Assembly: GCF_001270265.1 (NCBI RefSeq)
Contig: NZ_LGAP01000001.1
Span: 124,001 to 188,000 of the forward strand
Length of the DNA stretch: 64,000 bases
Direction of reading: 5' to 3'
Source of the DNA: Ensifer adhaerens
GTDB lineage: Bacteria > Pseudomonadota > Alphaproteobacteria > Rhizobiales > Rhizobiaceae
Shown: piece by piece, positions 1 to 8,756 of the stretch
Layout: each line of letters begins with the position of its first letter
Position numbering within the stretch: the first letter of the stretch is position 1
Program-made: the position numbers and the translations under genes
Notes under the pieces: model-generated
The model's input: the letters and a program-made list of their open reading frames with translations, nothing else
Database searches by the model: none
What the model was told of the DNA's origin: nothing

Positions 1-499
1 CGAGCTTTTCGAGGATAGCCTTCAGGTCAGCGGCCACATGGGCCTTGTCCTGCCTGGCGGGCTCATAGGACCAGGCGTTGCGGAAATGATAGTGGCCGCG
101 GTTCGGCCAGTGGATCTGGTAGAGGTCGATATAATCCGTCTTTAGCCGCTTGAGGCTGGCCTCGACCGCCGCACCGATACCTTCCGGGGTGATCGGGCCG
201 CCGTTGCGGATGTAAGGCCGGCCGGAGCCGGCGACCTTGGTGGCGACAACGACGTCGTCGCGACGGCCACGCTTTGCCAGCCACTCGCCGATGATGCGCT
301 CGGTATTGCCGTAGGTCTCGGCGGAAAGCGGCGTCGTCGGATAAAGTTCGGCGGTGTCGATGAAGTTCACGCCCTTGTCGAACGCGCAGTCGAGTTGTTC
401 GTGCGCCTCGGCCTCCGAGTTCTGGGAGCCCCAGGTCATTGTGCCCAGGCAGATTTCGGAAACCTTGATGCCGGTCCGGCCAAGCGTGTTGTAACGCAT
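1..499 (-). CDS. Aldo/keto reductase, Tas-like (partial, 3' end outside window)
   Basis: The N-terminal 166 residues of an NADPH-dependent aldo/keto reductase are visible; the gene runs off the left edge. The protein begins MRYNTLGRTGIKVSEICLGT and carries the first TIM-barrel strands, the active-site Asp/Tyr region (NFIDTAELYP) and the YIDLYQIHWP segment typical of the family. The insertion and order of motifs match the E. coli Tas branch. The ATG at 499 is preceded on the minus strand by AAGGA about ten bases upstream, which supports this start. It is transcribed away from the fab cluster. The substrate cannot be told from sequence, and the catalytic Lys/His lie at or beyond the visible part. 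Confidence 0.85.
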   Translation of the reverse strand, partial: MRYNTLGRTGIKVSEICLGTMTWGSQNSEAEAHEQLDCAFDKGVNFIDTAELYPTTPLSAETYGNTERIIGEWLAKRGRRDDVVVATKVAGSGRPYIRNGGPITPEGIGAAVEASLKRLKTDYIDLYQIHWPNRGHYHFRNAWSYEPARQDKAHVAADLKAILEKL

Positions 500-748
500 T
501 GAGTGGTGATCCTTGTGAAAGGCGAGCCTCGACCAGGGAGGAAAGGGGTGCCCGCGCCAGAATTGGGTGAAGGCCGCAAGCCCAGGGGACGGTCGATCGG
601 GCAGGGCGGCGATGCGCGGCAAACTTACGCCTTGATTGGCGAAGATCAAGGGCAAAAGGCCGTGCGAAGCCCGCAAAGCCGGGCCTGCGCGCTTGACTCG
701 CCGTTCAGGAATGTGAATGGAGAGGAAAACTAGGGAAGGGACAATCCC

Positions 749-1693
749 ATGAGTATTGCATTCACGTTCCCGGGCCAGGGCAGCCAGGCTGTCGGCATGG
801 GCAAGGATCTGGCGGACGCGTTTCCGGAAGCAGCGGCAGTGTTTGCCGAGGTCGACGAGGCGCTCGGCGAGAAACTCTCCGAAACCATGTGGAACGGCCC
901 CGAGGAAACGCTGACACTGACGGCCAACGCCCAGCCCGCGCTGATGGCCGTATCGATGGCGGTGATCCGGGTGCTTGAGGCCAAGGGTCTCGATCTCAAG
1001 AGCAAGGTCTCGTTCGTGGCTGGTCATTCGCTCGGCGAATACTCCGCGCTCTGCGCCGCCGGAACCTTCTCGATCGCCGACACGGCGCGCCTGCTGCGCA
1101 TCCGCGGCAACGCCATGCAGGCGGCCGTGCCCGTAGGCAAGGGCGCGATGGCGGCAATCATCGGTCTTGAGCATGCGGATGTCGACGCCATCTGCCGCGA
1201 AGCCTCCGCGCTTGGTTCCTGCCAGATCGCCAACGACAATGGCGGCGGCCAGCTGGTGATCTCCGGCGAGAAGGCGGCTGTCGAGAAGGCTGCAGCACTT
1301 GCGTCGGAAAAAGGTGCCAAGCGCGCCCTGATGCTGCCGGTTTCGGCTCCCTTCCATTCAAGCCTGATGGCGCCCGCGGCCGAGGCAATGCGCGAGGCGC
1401 TCGCCAAGGTCGAAAAGCACAATCCGTCGGTGCCTGTCATCGCCAACGTCTTGGCCGCTCCGGTCAGCGACGCGACCGAGATCGCGCGCCTTCTCGTCGA
1501 GCAGGTCACCGGCCAGGTTCGCTGGCGCGAGACGGTGGAATGGTTCGCCGCCAACAACGTCGCGACACTTTATGAAGTGGGCTCCGGCAAGGTTCTCACC
1601 GGGCTTGCCCGCCGGATCGACAAATCCGTCACCGGCATTACCGTCAACACGCCTGCCGATATCGACACCGCGCTCTCGGCGCTTCTGGCCTGA
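749..1693 (+). CDS. fabD: Malonyl-CoA:ACP transacylase FabD
   Basis: FabD moves the malonyl group from malonyl-CoA to acyl carrier protein and so feeds type II fatty-acid elongation in the cytoplasm. The 314-residue protein has the usual family length. It shows the N-terminal FPGQGSQ motif, the nucleophile elbow GHSLGEYSAL (active-site Ser in GHSLG) near residue 94, and the later catalytic His in the segment VSAPFHSSLM. It is the first gene of the rightward cluster fabD-fabG-acpP-fabF and ends 27 bp before fabG. A purine-rich stretch (GGGAAGGGA) precedes the ATG. Confidence 0.97.
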   Translation: MSIAFTFPGQGSQAVGMGKDLADAFPEAAAVFAEVDEALGEKLSETMWNGPEETLTLTANAQPALMAVSMAVIRVLEAKGLDLKSKVSFVAGHSLGEYSALCAAGTFSIADTARLLRIRGNAMQAAVPVGKGAMAAIIGLEHADVDAICREASALGSCQIANDNGGGQLVISGEKAAVEKAAALASEKGAKRALMLPVSAPFHSSLMAPAAEAMREALAKVEKHNPSVPVIANVLAAPVSDATEIARLLVEQVTGQVRWRETVEWFAANNVATLYEVGSGKVLTGLARRIDKSVTGITVNTPADIDTALSALLA

Positions 1694-1720
1694 GTGCTCC
1701 AGTTATAAGGAATCAATCCG

Positions 1721-2458
1721 ATGTTCGATCTTTCCGGCCGTAAGGCTCTTGTAACCGGTGCATCCGGTGGTATCGGCGAGGAAATCGCCCGCATGCTGCA
1801 CGCTCAGGGCGCAATCGTCGGCCTTCACGGCACGCGTGTCGAAAAGCTCGAGGCGCTTGCCAACGAGCTCGGCGAGCGCGTTCAGTTGTTCCCGGCCAAT
1901 CTGTCCGACCGCGCCGAAGTCAAGGCGCTCGGCGAGAAGGCCGAAGCTGAACTGGGCGGCGTCGACATCCTCGTCAACAATGCCGGCATCACCAAGGACG
2001 GCCTTTTCGTTCGCATGAGCGACGAGGACTGGGACAATGTTCTGGAGGTCAACCTGACCGCCGTGTTCCGCCTGACCCGCGAGCTGACCCATCCGATGAT
2101 GCGCCGCCGCTTCGGCCGTATCGTCAACATCACGTCGATCGTCGGCGTCACCGGCAACCCCGGCCAGGCCAACTACTGCGCCTCAAAGGCCGGCATGATC
2201 GGCTTTTCGAAGTCGCTCGCCCAGGAAATCGCGACCCGCAACGTCACGGTCAACTGCGTCGCTCCCGGCTTCATCGAGAGCGCCATGACCGGCAAGCTGA
2301 ACGACAAGCAGAAGGAAGGCATCATGGGAGCGATCCCGATGAAGCGCATGGGCACTGGTGCCGAGATTGCATCTGCCGTCGTTTATCTCGCTTCGAACGA
2401 GGCAGGCTACGTGACCGGCCAGACCATTCACGTCAACGGCGGCATGGCGATGATCTGA
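1721..2458 (+). CDS. fabG: 3-oxoacyl-ACP reductase FabG
   Basis: FabG performs the NADPH-dependent reduction of 3-oxoacyl-ACP in each elongation cycle. The 245-residue protein is a classical short-chain dehydrogenase: cofactor motif TGASGGIGEEIA near residue 12, NNAG in the 80s, the catalytic Ser in ITSIVG and the YxxxK pair in NYCASKAG. The carboxy end VNGGMAMI is typical of bacterial FabG. AAGGA lies eight bases upstream of the ATG. It sits between fabD and acpP, the conserved position in alphaproteobacteria, and is probably cotranscribed with fabD. Confidence 0.97.
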   Translation: MFDLSGRKALVTGASGGIGEEIARMLHAQGAIVGLHGTRVEKLEALANELGERVQLFPANLSDRAEVKALGEKAEAELGGVDILVNNAGITKDGLFVRMSDEDWDNVLEVNLTAVFRLTRELTHPMMRRRFGRIVNITSIVGVTGNPGQANYCASKAGMIGFSKSLAQEIATRNVTVNCVAPGFIESAMTGKLNDKQKEGIMGAIPMKRMGTGAEIASAVVYLASNEAGYVTGQTIHVNGGMAMI

Positions 2459-2537
2459 CGGGGTGTCCGGGGCCAGCATGCCATGCACGCGAAACCGGCG
2501 CGATCGTGGCCTTCAATGCTCCGGCATACCACCTGCC

Positions 2538-2581
2538 AAATGCCTGAAATTCAATGTTGAGCAAGCGATTGTCAGGCATTT
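2538..2581. promoter_or_regulatory. Long-loop inverted repeat between fabG and acpP
   Basis: Arms AAATGCCTGA (2538-2547) and TCAGGCATTT (2572-2581) are exact 10-bp inverted copies around a 24-base loop. The structure lies in a 336-bp gap (2459-2794) that holds no convincing gene. It could be the terminator of fabD-fabG, since the right arm ends in four Ts, or a control site for acpP, which must be expressed far more strongly than its neighbours. Sequence alone does not decide. I saw nothing else I could name in this gap. Confidence 0.5.
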
Positions 2582-2794
2582 TCGCACTTTGCGACAGACT
2601 TAAACCGTGTTAATCGGGCCATGACTGTTAGCAGTCGACCGGCCCCGCCAGGTGTCCGGCAGCCTTGGCTGCCCTGGGTTTGCCGCGGTTCTGGTTGGAT
2701 GGATTGCCCGTTGGACCGTCTTGGTCTATCAGGCTTATTGAGAGTACCGGTGCCAGAAAGGCGCCCAGAGAAACGAAGGTCGAGGAACTCCGAC

Positions 2795-3031
2795 ATGAGC
2801 GATATCGCAGAACGCGTAAAGAAAATTGTTATTGATCATCTTGGCGTCGACGCCGAAAAGGTCAGCGAAGGCGCAAGCTTTATCGATGACCTCGGCGCGG
2901 ACTCGCTCGACACCGTCGAACTGGTCATGGCATTCGAAGAAGAATTCGGCGTCGAAATCCCGGATGATGCCGCGGATTCGATCCTGACTGTCGGCGACGC
3001 CGTCAAGTTCATCGAAAAGGCTCAGGCCTAA
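2795..3031 (+). CDS. acpP: Acyl carrier protein AcpP
   Basis: This is the 78-residue acidic acyl carrier protein of fatty-acid synthesis. It has the phosphopantetheine attachment site [12 protein letters not shown], with the modified Ser in DSL near residue 38, and the four-helix ACP profile ([11 protein letters not shown] at the start, [10 protein letters not shown] at the end). The open frame extends upstream to 2621, but that part is Arg/Pro-rich and unlike any ACP. The ATG at 2795 gives the normal family length and is preceded by GAGGAACT. It supplies FabD and FabF next to it, and also lipid A and lipoate synthesis elsewhere. Confidence 0.98.
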   Translation: MSDIAERVKKIVIDHLGVDAEKVSEGASFIDDLGADSLDTVELVMAFEEEFGVEIPDDAADSILTVGDAVKFIEKAQA

Positions 3032-3052
3032 TCTTTCACGGCCAAGCCGTAG

Positions 3053-3075
3053 ACGGGCCGCGTTCAGCGGCCCGT
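3053..3075 (+). terminator. Hairpin after acpP
   Basis: A perfect 9-bp stem, ACGGGCCGC / GCGGCCCGT, with loop GTTCA begins 21 bp after the acpP stop codon. There is no clear T tract after it, so it may attenuate or stabilise the abundant acpP mRNA 3' end rather than terminate fully. Confidence 0.5.
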
Positions 3076-3252
3076 ACCAGCCCAGGGGAAGTGGGCTGTC
3101 TCGCGCTGAGCGCGGGTTTCTCGATCAGCAAAGCGGTCCCGCATTTCCCTCTGATCGTTGCTACAAGAACTTAAAATGGATGCACGGATCGGGTTCGTCA
3201 CGCGTGGTCCGATCCGGCTCTGAAATTGAACAGTCAGGGTGGGTCGCGGACT

Positions 3253-4518
3253 ATGAGACGTGTCGTTATCACCGGTACCGGCATGGTATCTCCCTTGGGT
3301 TGCGGAACCGAGGCAACTTGGGCGCGCCTGATCGCAGGCGACAATGCTGCGCGCAAGGTCACGGAATTCGAAGTCGAAGATCTTCCCGCGAAGATCGCGT
3401 GTCGCCTTCCGTTCGGCGATGGCTCGAACAACACTTTCAATGCCGATAACTGGATGGAACCGAAGGAACAGCGCAAGGTTGATCCTTTCATCGTCTACGC
3501 CATGGCCGCTGCCGACATGGCGCTGGCCGACGCCGGCTGGAAGCCCGAAAACGACGAAGACCAGATTGCAACCGGCGTCCTGATCGGCTCGGGCATTGGC
3601 GGTCTCGAAGGTATTGTCGAAGGCGGCTACACGCTGCGCGACAAGGGCCCTCGGCGCATTTCGCCCTTCTTCATCCCCGGCCGTCTGATCAATCTTGCCT
3701 CCGGCCAGGTTTCGATCCGCCACAAGCTGCGCGGTCCCAATCACTCTGTTGTCACCGCCTGCTCGACCGGCGCCCATGCTATCGGCGACGCAAGTCGCCT
3801 GATCGCGCTCGGCGATGCCGATGTCATGGTGGCCGGTGGCGCCGAATCGCCGATCTGCCGCATCTCGCTGGCGGGTTTTGCCGCCTGCAAGGCGCTCTCG
3901 ACGCAGCACAACGACGATCCGCAGAAGGCGTCGCGTCCCTATGATGTCGACCGTGACGGTTTCGTCATGGGCGAGGGCGCCGGCATCGTGATCCTGGAAG
4001 AACTGGAACACGCCAAAGCGCGCGGCGCGAAGATCTATGCCGAAGTCGTCGGCTACGGTCTCTCCGGCGATGCCTACCACATCACAGCGCCGTCCGAAGA
4101 CGGCGACGGCGCCTATCGCTGCATGCAGATGGCGCTGAAGCGTGCCGGCCTGACCGCGGCTGACGTCGACTACATCAACGCCCATGGCACCTCGACCATG
4201 GCCGACACGATCGAGCTTGGCGCCGTCGAACGGCTCGTCGGCGAGCACGCCTCGAAGATCTCGATGTCATCGACCAAATCGGCAATCGGCCACCTGCTGG
4301 GCGCTGCCGGCGCGGTGGAAGCGATCTTCTCTGTGCTGGCGATCCGCGACAACATCGCGCCGCCGACGCTGAACCTCGACAACCCCTCCGTCGAGACCAA
4401 GATCGATCTGGTGCCGCATGTTGCGCGCAAGCGCGAGATCAACATCGCGCTGTCGAATTCCTTCGGCTTCGGCGGCACAAACGCTTCGCTGGTTCTGCGC
4501 CGCTACACCGGCGTTTGA
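3253..4518 (+). CDS. fabF: 3-oxoacyl-ACP synthase II FabF
   Basis: FabF (KAS II) condenses malonyl-ACP with acyl-ACP. The 421-residue protein starts MRRVVITGTGMVSPLGCG and shows the catalytic triad: Cys in VTACSTGAHA near residue 170, His in INAHGTSTMAD near 310, and His in SAIGHLLGAAG near 347, followed by the FGFGGTNASL glycine loop. The longer frame from 3226 adds nine residues not expected in the family, so ATG 3253 is preferred. It closes the fab cluster; a strong hairpin follows. Related FabF enzymes in rhizobia also feed very-long-chain and envelope lipid pathways. Confidence 0.97.
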   Translation: MRRVVITGTGMVSPLGCGTEATWARLIAGDNAARKVTEFEVEDLPAKIACRLPFGDGSNNTFNADNWMEPKEQRKVDPFIVYAMAAADMALADAGWKPENDEDQIATGVLIGSGIGGLEGIVEGGYTLRDKGPRRISPFFIPGRLINLASGQVSIRHKLRGPNHSVVTACSTGAHAIGDASRLIALGDADVMVAGGAESPICRISLAGFAACKALSTQHNDDPQKASRPYDVDRDGFVMGEGAGIVILEELEHAKARGAKIYAEVVGYGLSGDAYHITAPSEDGDGAYRCMQMALKRAGLTAADVDYINAHGTSTMADTIELGAVERLVGEHASKISMSSTKSAIGHLLGAAGAVEAIFSVLAIRDNIAPPTLNLDNPSVETKIDLVPHVARKREINIALSNSFGFGGTNASLVLRRYTGV

Positions 4519-4531
4519 TATTACCGAGGTT

Positions 4532-4575
4532 ATCAACGGGGCGATGCTCGTCACCGCCCCGTTGATCCTGCTTTT
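4532..4575 (+). terminator. Rho-independent-type terminator after fabF
   Basis: Perfect 12-bp arms ATCAACGGGGCG (4532-4543) and CGCCCCGTTGAT (4555-4566) enclose an 11-base loop and are followed by CCTGCTTTT. This closes the fabD-fabF unit. The rest of the 364-bp gap to mltG (4576-4882) holds short frames with no family resemblance and no feature I can name beyond the presumed mltG promoter. Confidence 0.75.
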
Positions 4576-4882
4576 GCCGCATTGCTCGCTACAAGCATGT
4601 AGCAGGAGGACGTGCCGCCTTTCACAGGGATTGGCGCTGCCCGACGGCTATGTTCGCGCAAGGCACATCTGACAGTTTGTTGTATTGCTATTGCCGGGCG
4701 CATGCTGGCTGTCTTCGAGCGAAACGCCGTTGACCGGCGGATGCGCCGAGACCATTTATTCCACTGCCAACCCCAAGGGATGGCTGCGGCTCAAACGTTT
4801 TGTTTATACCTGCCACGGTCCAGGCCGAAATTCGCACCGCGGCAGCTAGAATGAGGATGCGAATTTCGGGTTCGGGACAATC

Positions 4883-6070
4883 GTGAGCGACTCAAACGAG
4901 AACGGCGCGGCGCAATTCGGCCGCAGTGACACCGGGAACAACGGGCCGATCATTCCGAAATCGGCCAGCGAAGCCTTGCGGCCTGAGAAGGCGCCGCAGC
5001 CGCCGAAGCGTTCGCGCAAGGCGCGCAGCCAGGTCGTGATCTTCCTGAATTTCGTCATGACCGTTATCGTTTTCGTCGCGCTCGCAGCGGCGGGCACGGT
5101 CTATTATGCGATGCACCAGTACGAAAGACCGGGCCCGCTCGAAGCCAACAAGAACTTCATCGTCAGAAGCGGCGCCGGTATCAGCGAGATCGCCAGCGGC
5201 CTCGAGCGCGGCAACATCATCACCGATGGCCGCGTCTTCAGGTTCGTCTCGGAGGCTTACCTTGACAACGACACGCTGAAGGCCGGCGAATACGAGATCA
5301 AGGCTGGATCTTCGATGCAGGAGATCATGCAGCTGTTGAAATCCGGCAAGTCCATTCTCTATTCCGTATCGCTGCCCGAAGGTCTGACGGTCAAGCAGAT
5401 GTTCCATCGCTTGTCCGATGACGGGGTTCTGGTCGGTGATCTGCCGCAGGAACTGCCTGCCGAAGGTTCGCTGAAGCCGGACACCTACAAATTTACCCGT
5501 GGTACCAAGCGCATTGAAATCGTCCAGCAGATGGCGGCTGCGCAGAAGATGCTGGTCGACCAGATCTGGGAAAAGCGCGATCCGAACCTCCCCGTCTCGA
5601 CCGTCGAGGAGTTCGTGACCCTGGCGTCGATCGTGGAGAAGGAAACCGGGCGGGCCGACGAGCGCCCGCGTGTTGCCTCTGTCTTCATCAACCGCCTCGA
5701 TAAAGGCATGCGCCTGCAGTCGGATCCGACGATCATTTACGGCATTTTCGGCGGTGAGGGGAAACCGGCGGACCGGCCGATCCTGAAGTCGGACCTGGAC
5801 AAGGATACGCCCTACAACACCTACATCATCAAGGGCCTGCCGCCGACGCCGATCGCCAACCCAGGGCGCGCCGCACTGGAAGCCGTTGCCAATCCGTCGC
5901 GCACGCCAGAGCTCTACTTCGTTGCCGATGGCACGGGTGGCCACGTCTTTGCCGTGACATTGGATGAACACAACGCCAATGTTCGCCGCTGGCGCAAGGT
6001 GGAAGCCGAGAAGGCAGCCGAAGCGGCGAAGGCCGCCCAGGACGCGGCAACGACGGCGCAGCCTCAGTAA
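4883..6070 (+). CDS. mltG: Endolytic murein transglycosylase MltG (YceG family)
   Basis: MltG cleaves nascent glycan strands in the periplasm and sets peptidoglycan chain length. The 395-residue protein has a Pro/Lys-rich cytoplasmic head, one transmembrane segment (about residues 50-74, VIFLNFVMTVIVFVALAAAG), a LysM-like stretch, and the YceG catalytic domain with the glutamate in ASIVEKETG near residue 252, then SDPTIIYG and the GLPPTPIANPG signature. The C terminus is Ala/Gln-rich. The start is GTG at 4883. It lies between fabF and a YicC gene, the same place as in other rhizobia. Confidence 0.94.
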   Translation: MSDSNENGAAQFGRSDTGNNGPIIPKSASEALRPEKAPQPPKRSRKARSQVVIFLNFVMTVIVFVALAAAGTVYYAMHQYERPGPLEANKNFIVRSGAGISEIASGLERGNIITDGRVFRFVSEAYLDNDTLKAGEYEIKAGSSMQEIMQLLKSGKSILYSVSLPEGLTVKQMFHRLSDDGVLVGDLPQELPAEGSLKPDTYKFTRGTKRIEIVQQMAAAQKMLVDQIWEKRDPNLPVSTVEEFVTLASIVEKETGRADERPRVASVFINRLDKGMRLQSDPTIIYGIFGGEGKPADRPILKSDLDKDTPYNTYIIKGLPPTPIANPGRAALEAVANPSRTPELYFVADGTGGHVFAVTLDEHNANVRRWRKVEAEKAAEAAKAAQDAATTAQPQ

Positions 6071-6174
6071 CAACCGCCTGCATTGTGGACGGACGAATCA
6101 CGGCGCGGATATCCCTTGCGGGATGCCGCGCCGTCGCCTTATTGCTTCTTTCAGAAAGCGCAACGGAGGTGAGG

Positions 6175-7062
6175 ATGCCGCTCCAATCAATGACCGGCTT
6201 TGCCCGGAGAGAAGGCAGCAGCGGCCGCCATCGCTGGGCCTGGGAACTGCGCTCCGTCAACGGCAAGGGCCTCGATGTCAGGCTGCGCCTGCCGCAAGGC
6301 CTTGAACGGTTCGAGCCGGACGTGCGCCGGCTCGCTGCGGAATTTTTCTCTCGTGGAAATCTGCAGATCAGCCTGTCCGTCAGCGGGGGGGAGAGCGCGG
6401 TCGAAGCGGTGGTGAACCAGGCTGCGTTGACGGCTGTCTTGAACCTGCGCGAGCAGCTCGGCGACCTCGTGGATCCCGCGCCGCTCAAGTTCGATACGCT
6501 GCTGGCGATCCGCGGCATTGTCGACTTCCGCGAGCCCGAGGAAAGCGAAACGCAACGCGCGGCGCTCGACGACGATATTCTGACGGGTCTCAAGCTCGCT
6601 CTGACCGATCTGCGCGAGATGCGCGAGGAGGAGGGAGGGGCACTCTGTCAAATCCTGTTGGCGCAGGTCGACACCATCGAAAAGCTGACGGGAACGGTCG
6701 AGGCCGATCCCTCGCGCGGCGCTGCGGCAATTGCTGAAAGGCTGGCGCAGCAGGTGGCACTGGTGATGGGTAACGGCTCTTCGCTCGACCGGGACCGGTT
6801 GCATGCCGAAGTGGCATTGCTTGCCACCAAGGCAGACCTGAGAGAAGAGCTGGACAGGCTCGGTTCTCATATCGTCGCTGCCCGCGATCTGTTGTCAAAA
6901 GGCGGGCCGGTTGGCCGAAAGCTCGATTTCCTGGCACAGGAATTTAACCGCGAATCGAATACGATCTGTTCCAAGTCGAATGCCGCTACGGTATCCGCAG
7001 CCGGCATCGAGTTGAAGGTTGTGATCGATCAGTTCCGCGAACAGGTTCAGAATCTGGAGTAA
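6175..7062 (+). CDS. YicC family protein
   Basis: The 295-residue protein starts MPLQSMTGFAR and ends with the conserved NRESNTICSKSN ... VVIDQFREQVQNLE block that defines the YicC/YloC family. In E. coli, YicC is linked to RNA turnover and stationary-phase survival, and endoribonuclease activity has been reported for family members. The frame is open to 6085, but the N-terminal extension has no family match. ATG 6175 sits behind GGAGGTGAGG, a strong ribosome binding site. It precedes gmk by 3 bp and is very probably cotranscribed and translationally coupled with it, a widespread gene pair. Confidence 0.92.
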   Translation: MPLQSMTGFARREGSSGRHRWAWELRSVNGKGLDVRLRLPQGLERFEPDVRRLAAEFFSRGNLQISLSVSGGESAVEAVVNQAALTAVLNLREQLGDLVDPAPLKFDTLLAIRGIVDFREPEESETQRAALDDDILTGLKLALTDLREMREEEGGALCQILLAQVDTIEKLTGTVEADPSRGAAAIAERLAQQVALVMGNGSSLDRDRLHAEVALLATKADLREELDRLGSHIVAARDLLSKGGPVGRKLDFLAQEFNRESNTICSKSNAATVSAAGIELKVVIDQFREQVQNLE

Positions 7063-7065
7063 CGC

Positions 7066-7725
7066 ATGAAATCGGCGACCCCTTCGCCCATCAAGATCGC
7101 CCGACGCGGGCTGATGCTCGTCATCTCCTCACCCTCGGGTGCGGGAAAGTCGACGATCGCGCGCAACCTGCTCGAAGCCGATCCCGAGATGAGCATCTCG
7201 GTGAGCGTCACCACGCGTCAGCGTCGCCCGAGCGAAATCGATGGACGGCACTATCACTTCAAATCGATTCGCGAGTTCGAAGCGCTGCGGGCGACCGACT
7301 CGCTGCTGGAATGGGCCGAGGTTCACGGCAACTTCTATGGCACCCCGCGCGACGCCGTCGAAGCGGCGATGGCCGCGGGTTGCGATATGCTCTTTGATAT
7401 CGACTGGCAGGGCGCGCAGCAGCTTCAGGAGAAGATGGCCGGCGACGTCGTCTCGATCTTCATCCTGCCGCCGTCGATGGCCGAGCTGCAATCGCGGCTG
7501 CATCGTCGGGCCGAAGACAGCGAGGAAGTCATCGCCACCCGCCTGGCCAACTCGCGTGCTGAAATCGAACATTGGCGCGAATACGACTATATCGTTCTCA
7601 ACGACGATCTCGATCGTGCCTTCTCGGCGGTGCGCGCGATCGTCGAGGCCGAGCGTCTGCGTCGAGACCGCCGCCCGGGCCTGTTCGAATTCGTCAATGG
7701 ACTTCTGACGGAAAACCCGTTCTGA
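7066..7725 (+). CDS. gmk: Guanylate kinase
   Basis: Gmk phosphorylates GMP to GDP with ATP. The 219-residue protein has the P-loop [10 protein letters not shown] near residue 28, the GMP-binding segment [18 protein letters not shown], and the [19 protein letters not shown] and [17 protein letters not shown] motifs of the family. The ribosome binding site GGAGTAAC overlaps the stop codon of the yicC gene, which points to coupled translation. A hairpin follows 9 bp after the stop. Confidence 0.97.
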   Translation: MKSATPSPIKIARRGLMLVISSPSGAGKSTIARNLLEADPEMSISVSVTTRQRRPSEIDGRHYHFKSIREFEALRATDSLLEWAEVHGNFYGTPRDAVEAAMAAGCDMLFDIDWQGAQQLQEKMAGDVVSIFILPPSMAELQSRLHRRAEDSEEVIATRLANSRAEIEHWREYDYIVLNDDLDRAFSAVRAIVEAERLRRDRRPGLFEFVNGLLTENPF

Positions 7726-7734
7726 CGGGAGGGC

Positions 7735-7755
7735 GTGGCCGGCGATGCCGGCCAC
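7735..7755 (+). terminator. Hairpin after gmk
   Basis: Perfect 9-bp stem GTGGCCGGC / GCCGGCCAC with loop GAT, starting 9 bp after the gmk stop codon. No long T tract follows. It lies between convergent gmk and ksgA and may serve as terminator or 3'-end stabiliser. Confidence 0.5.
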
Positions 7756-7820
7756 CGCCGATATCGGTATTTGCCGGTACGCTTGTCGCGCCCGCGAAGC
7801 CGCAGCGCCCCTTCGGGCGA

Positions 7821-7934
7821 CATGCCCTAGAGCGTTTCCGGTTTAGACGGAGTCGCAGAAACGCTCTATCTCTTTGTTTTTACGCATTTCCTGACGGAAA
7901 ACCGCTTCGCACTTTTCCTGGAAATGCCCTAGAG
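7821..7934. repeat. Rhizobial intergenic repeat element (type 1) between gmk and ksgA
   Basis: This element runs from CATGCCCTAGAG to GAAATGCCCTAGAG. It contains the inverted pair AGAGCGTTTC / GAAACGCTCT (7830-7839 and 7858-7867), then the stretch CTTTGTTTTTACGCATTTCC and the segment GGAAAACCGCTTCGCAC. I recognise the pattern as a repeat scattered between genes in Rhizobium, Sinorhizobium and Agrobacterium; that identification is from memory, not from a search. The CTAG at its right edge contains the ksgA stop codon (7929-7931 on the minus strand), so the repeat ends inside the gene terminus. Confidence 0.7.
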
Positions 7935-8756
7935 GCAGTTTGCCAGCCGGCAGAATTCTTCAACGGAAAGTGTTTCAGCGCGCCGCTGCGGATCGATATC
8001 GGCTTTTGCCAGCAGCGCTTCGCCACCGACCGGCTTCAAGCTCTGGCGGAGCATCTTGCGGCGCTGACCGAAGGCCGCATGCGTCACTTTCTCCAGCGAC
8101 GACACCGTGCACGGGATAGGATTGGTCACCGGCTCCAGATGCACCACTGAGGAGGTTACCTTGGGCGGAGGCGTGAAGGCCTGCGGCGGCACGTCGAAGG
8201 CCATGCGGGCGTTCGTCCGCCAGCCGCAGAGGACCCCCAGGCGTCCATAGTGATCGTCGTCGGCGTCCGCGACGATCCTCAAGCCCACCTCGCGCTGGAA
8301 CATCAGTGTCAGCGACTGCCAGAAGGGTGGCCAGGTCTTTGGCAGGAGCCAATTGACGAGAAGCTGCGTGCCGACATTATAGGGTAGGTTGGCGATGATC
8401 TTGACGGGGCCGCCACCGCCGATCTCCTCGAAATCGATCTTGAGCGCATCGCCTTCGATGACGTCGAGCCGGTTCGGATAATGATCGGAGATTTCGGCAA
8501 GCGCCGGCAGGCAACGAGCGTCCCGTTCGATCGCCACGACCTTCTTGGCGCCAAGCGCCAGGATCGCCCGCGTCAGGCCGCCGGGGCCGGGGCCGACTTC
8601 GATGACAGTCACATCCTCGAGCGGGCCTGCCGTCCGGGCGATCTTCTGCGTGAGGTTGAGGTCGAGCAGGAAGTTCTGCCCAAGCGCCTTCTTGGCGTCG
8701 AGGCCATGGCGCTGGATTACATCCCGCAGCGGCGGGAGCCCGTCGAGAGCGGCCAT
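7929..8756 (-). CDS. rsmA: 16S rRNA dimethyladenosine transferase RsmA/KsgA
   Basis: KsgA dimethylates two adjacent adenosines in helix 45 of 16S rRNA during late 30S assembly. The 275-residue protein shows ALGQNFLLD at the N terminus, the SAM-binding motif [16 protein letters not shown] near residue 50, the acidic residue in VAIERD, and the catalytic NLPYNVGT motif near residue 122. It is the last gene of the leftward lptF-lptG-lptD-surA-pdxA-ksgA operon. Its ATG overlaps the pdxA stop by one base (TGATG), which implies translational coupling. Its stop codon lies at the edge of an intergenic repeat. Confidence 0.96.
   Translation of the reverse strand: MAALDGLPPLRDVIQRHGLDAKKALGQNFLLDLNLTQKIARTAGPLEDVTVIEVGPGPGGLTRAILALGAKKVVAIERDARCLPALAEISDHYPNRLDVIEGDALKIDFEEIGGGGPVKIIANLPYNVGTQLLVNWLLPKTWPPFWQSLTLMFQREVGLRIVADADDDHYGRLGVLCGWRTNARMAFDVPPQAFTPPPKVTSSVVHLEPVTNPIPCTVSSLEKVTHAAFGQRRKMLRQSLKPVGGEALLAKADIDPQRRAETLSVEEFCRLANCL

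Noticed and set aside
503-733. A 76-codon frame before fabD
   Set aside because: Pro/Arg/Gly-rich, no motif, and it runs through the presumed promoter region of fabD.
2621-2794. N-terminal extension of acpP
   Set aside because: The extension is unlike any ACP and the internal ATG has a good ribosome binding site and normal length.
4612-4854. Possible small gene between fabF and mltG
   Set aside because: No signal, domain or ribosome binding site; poor codon character.
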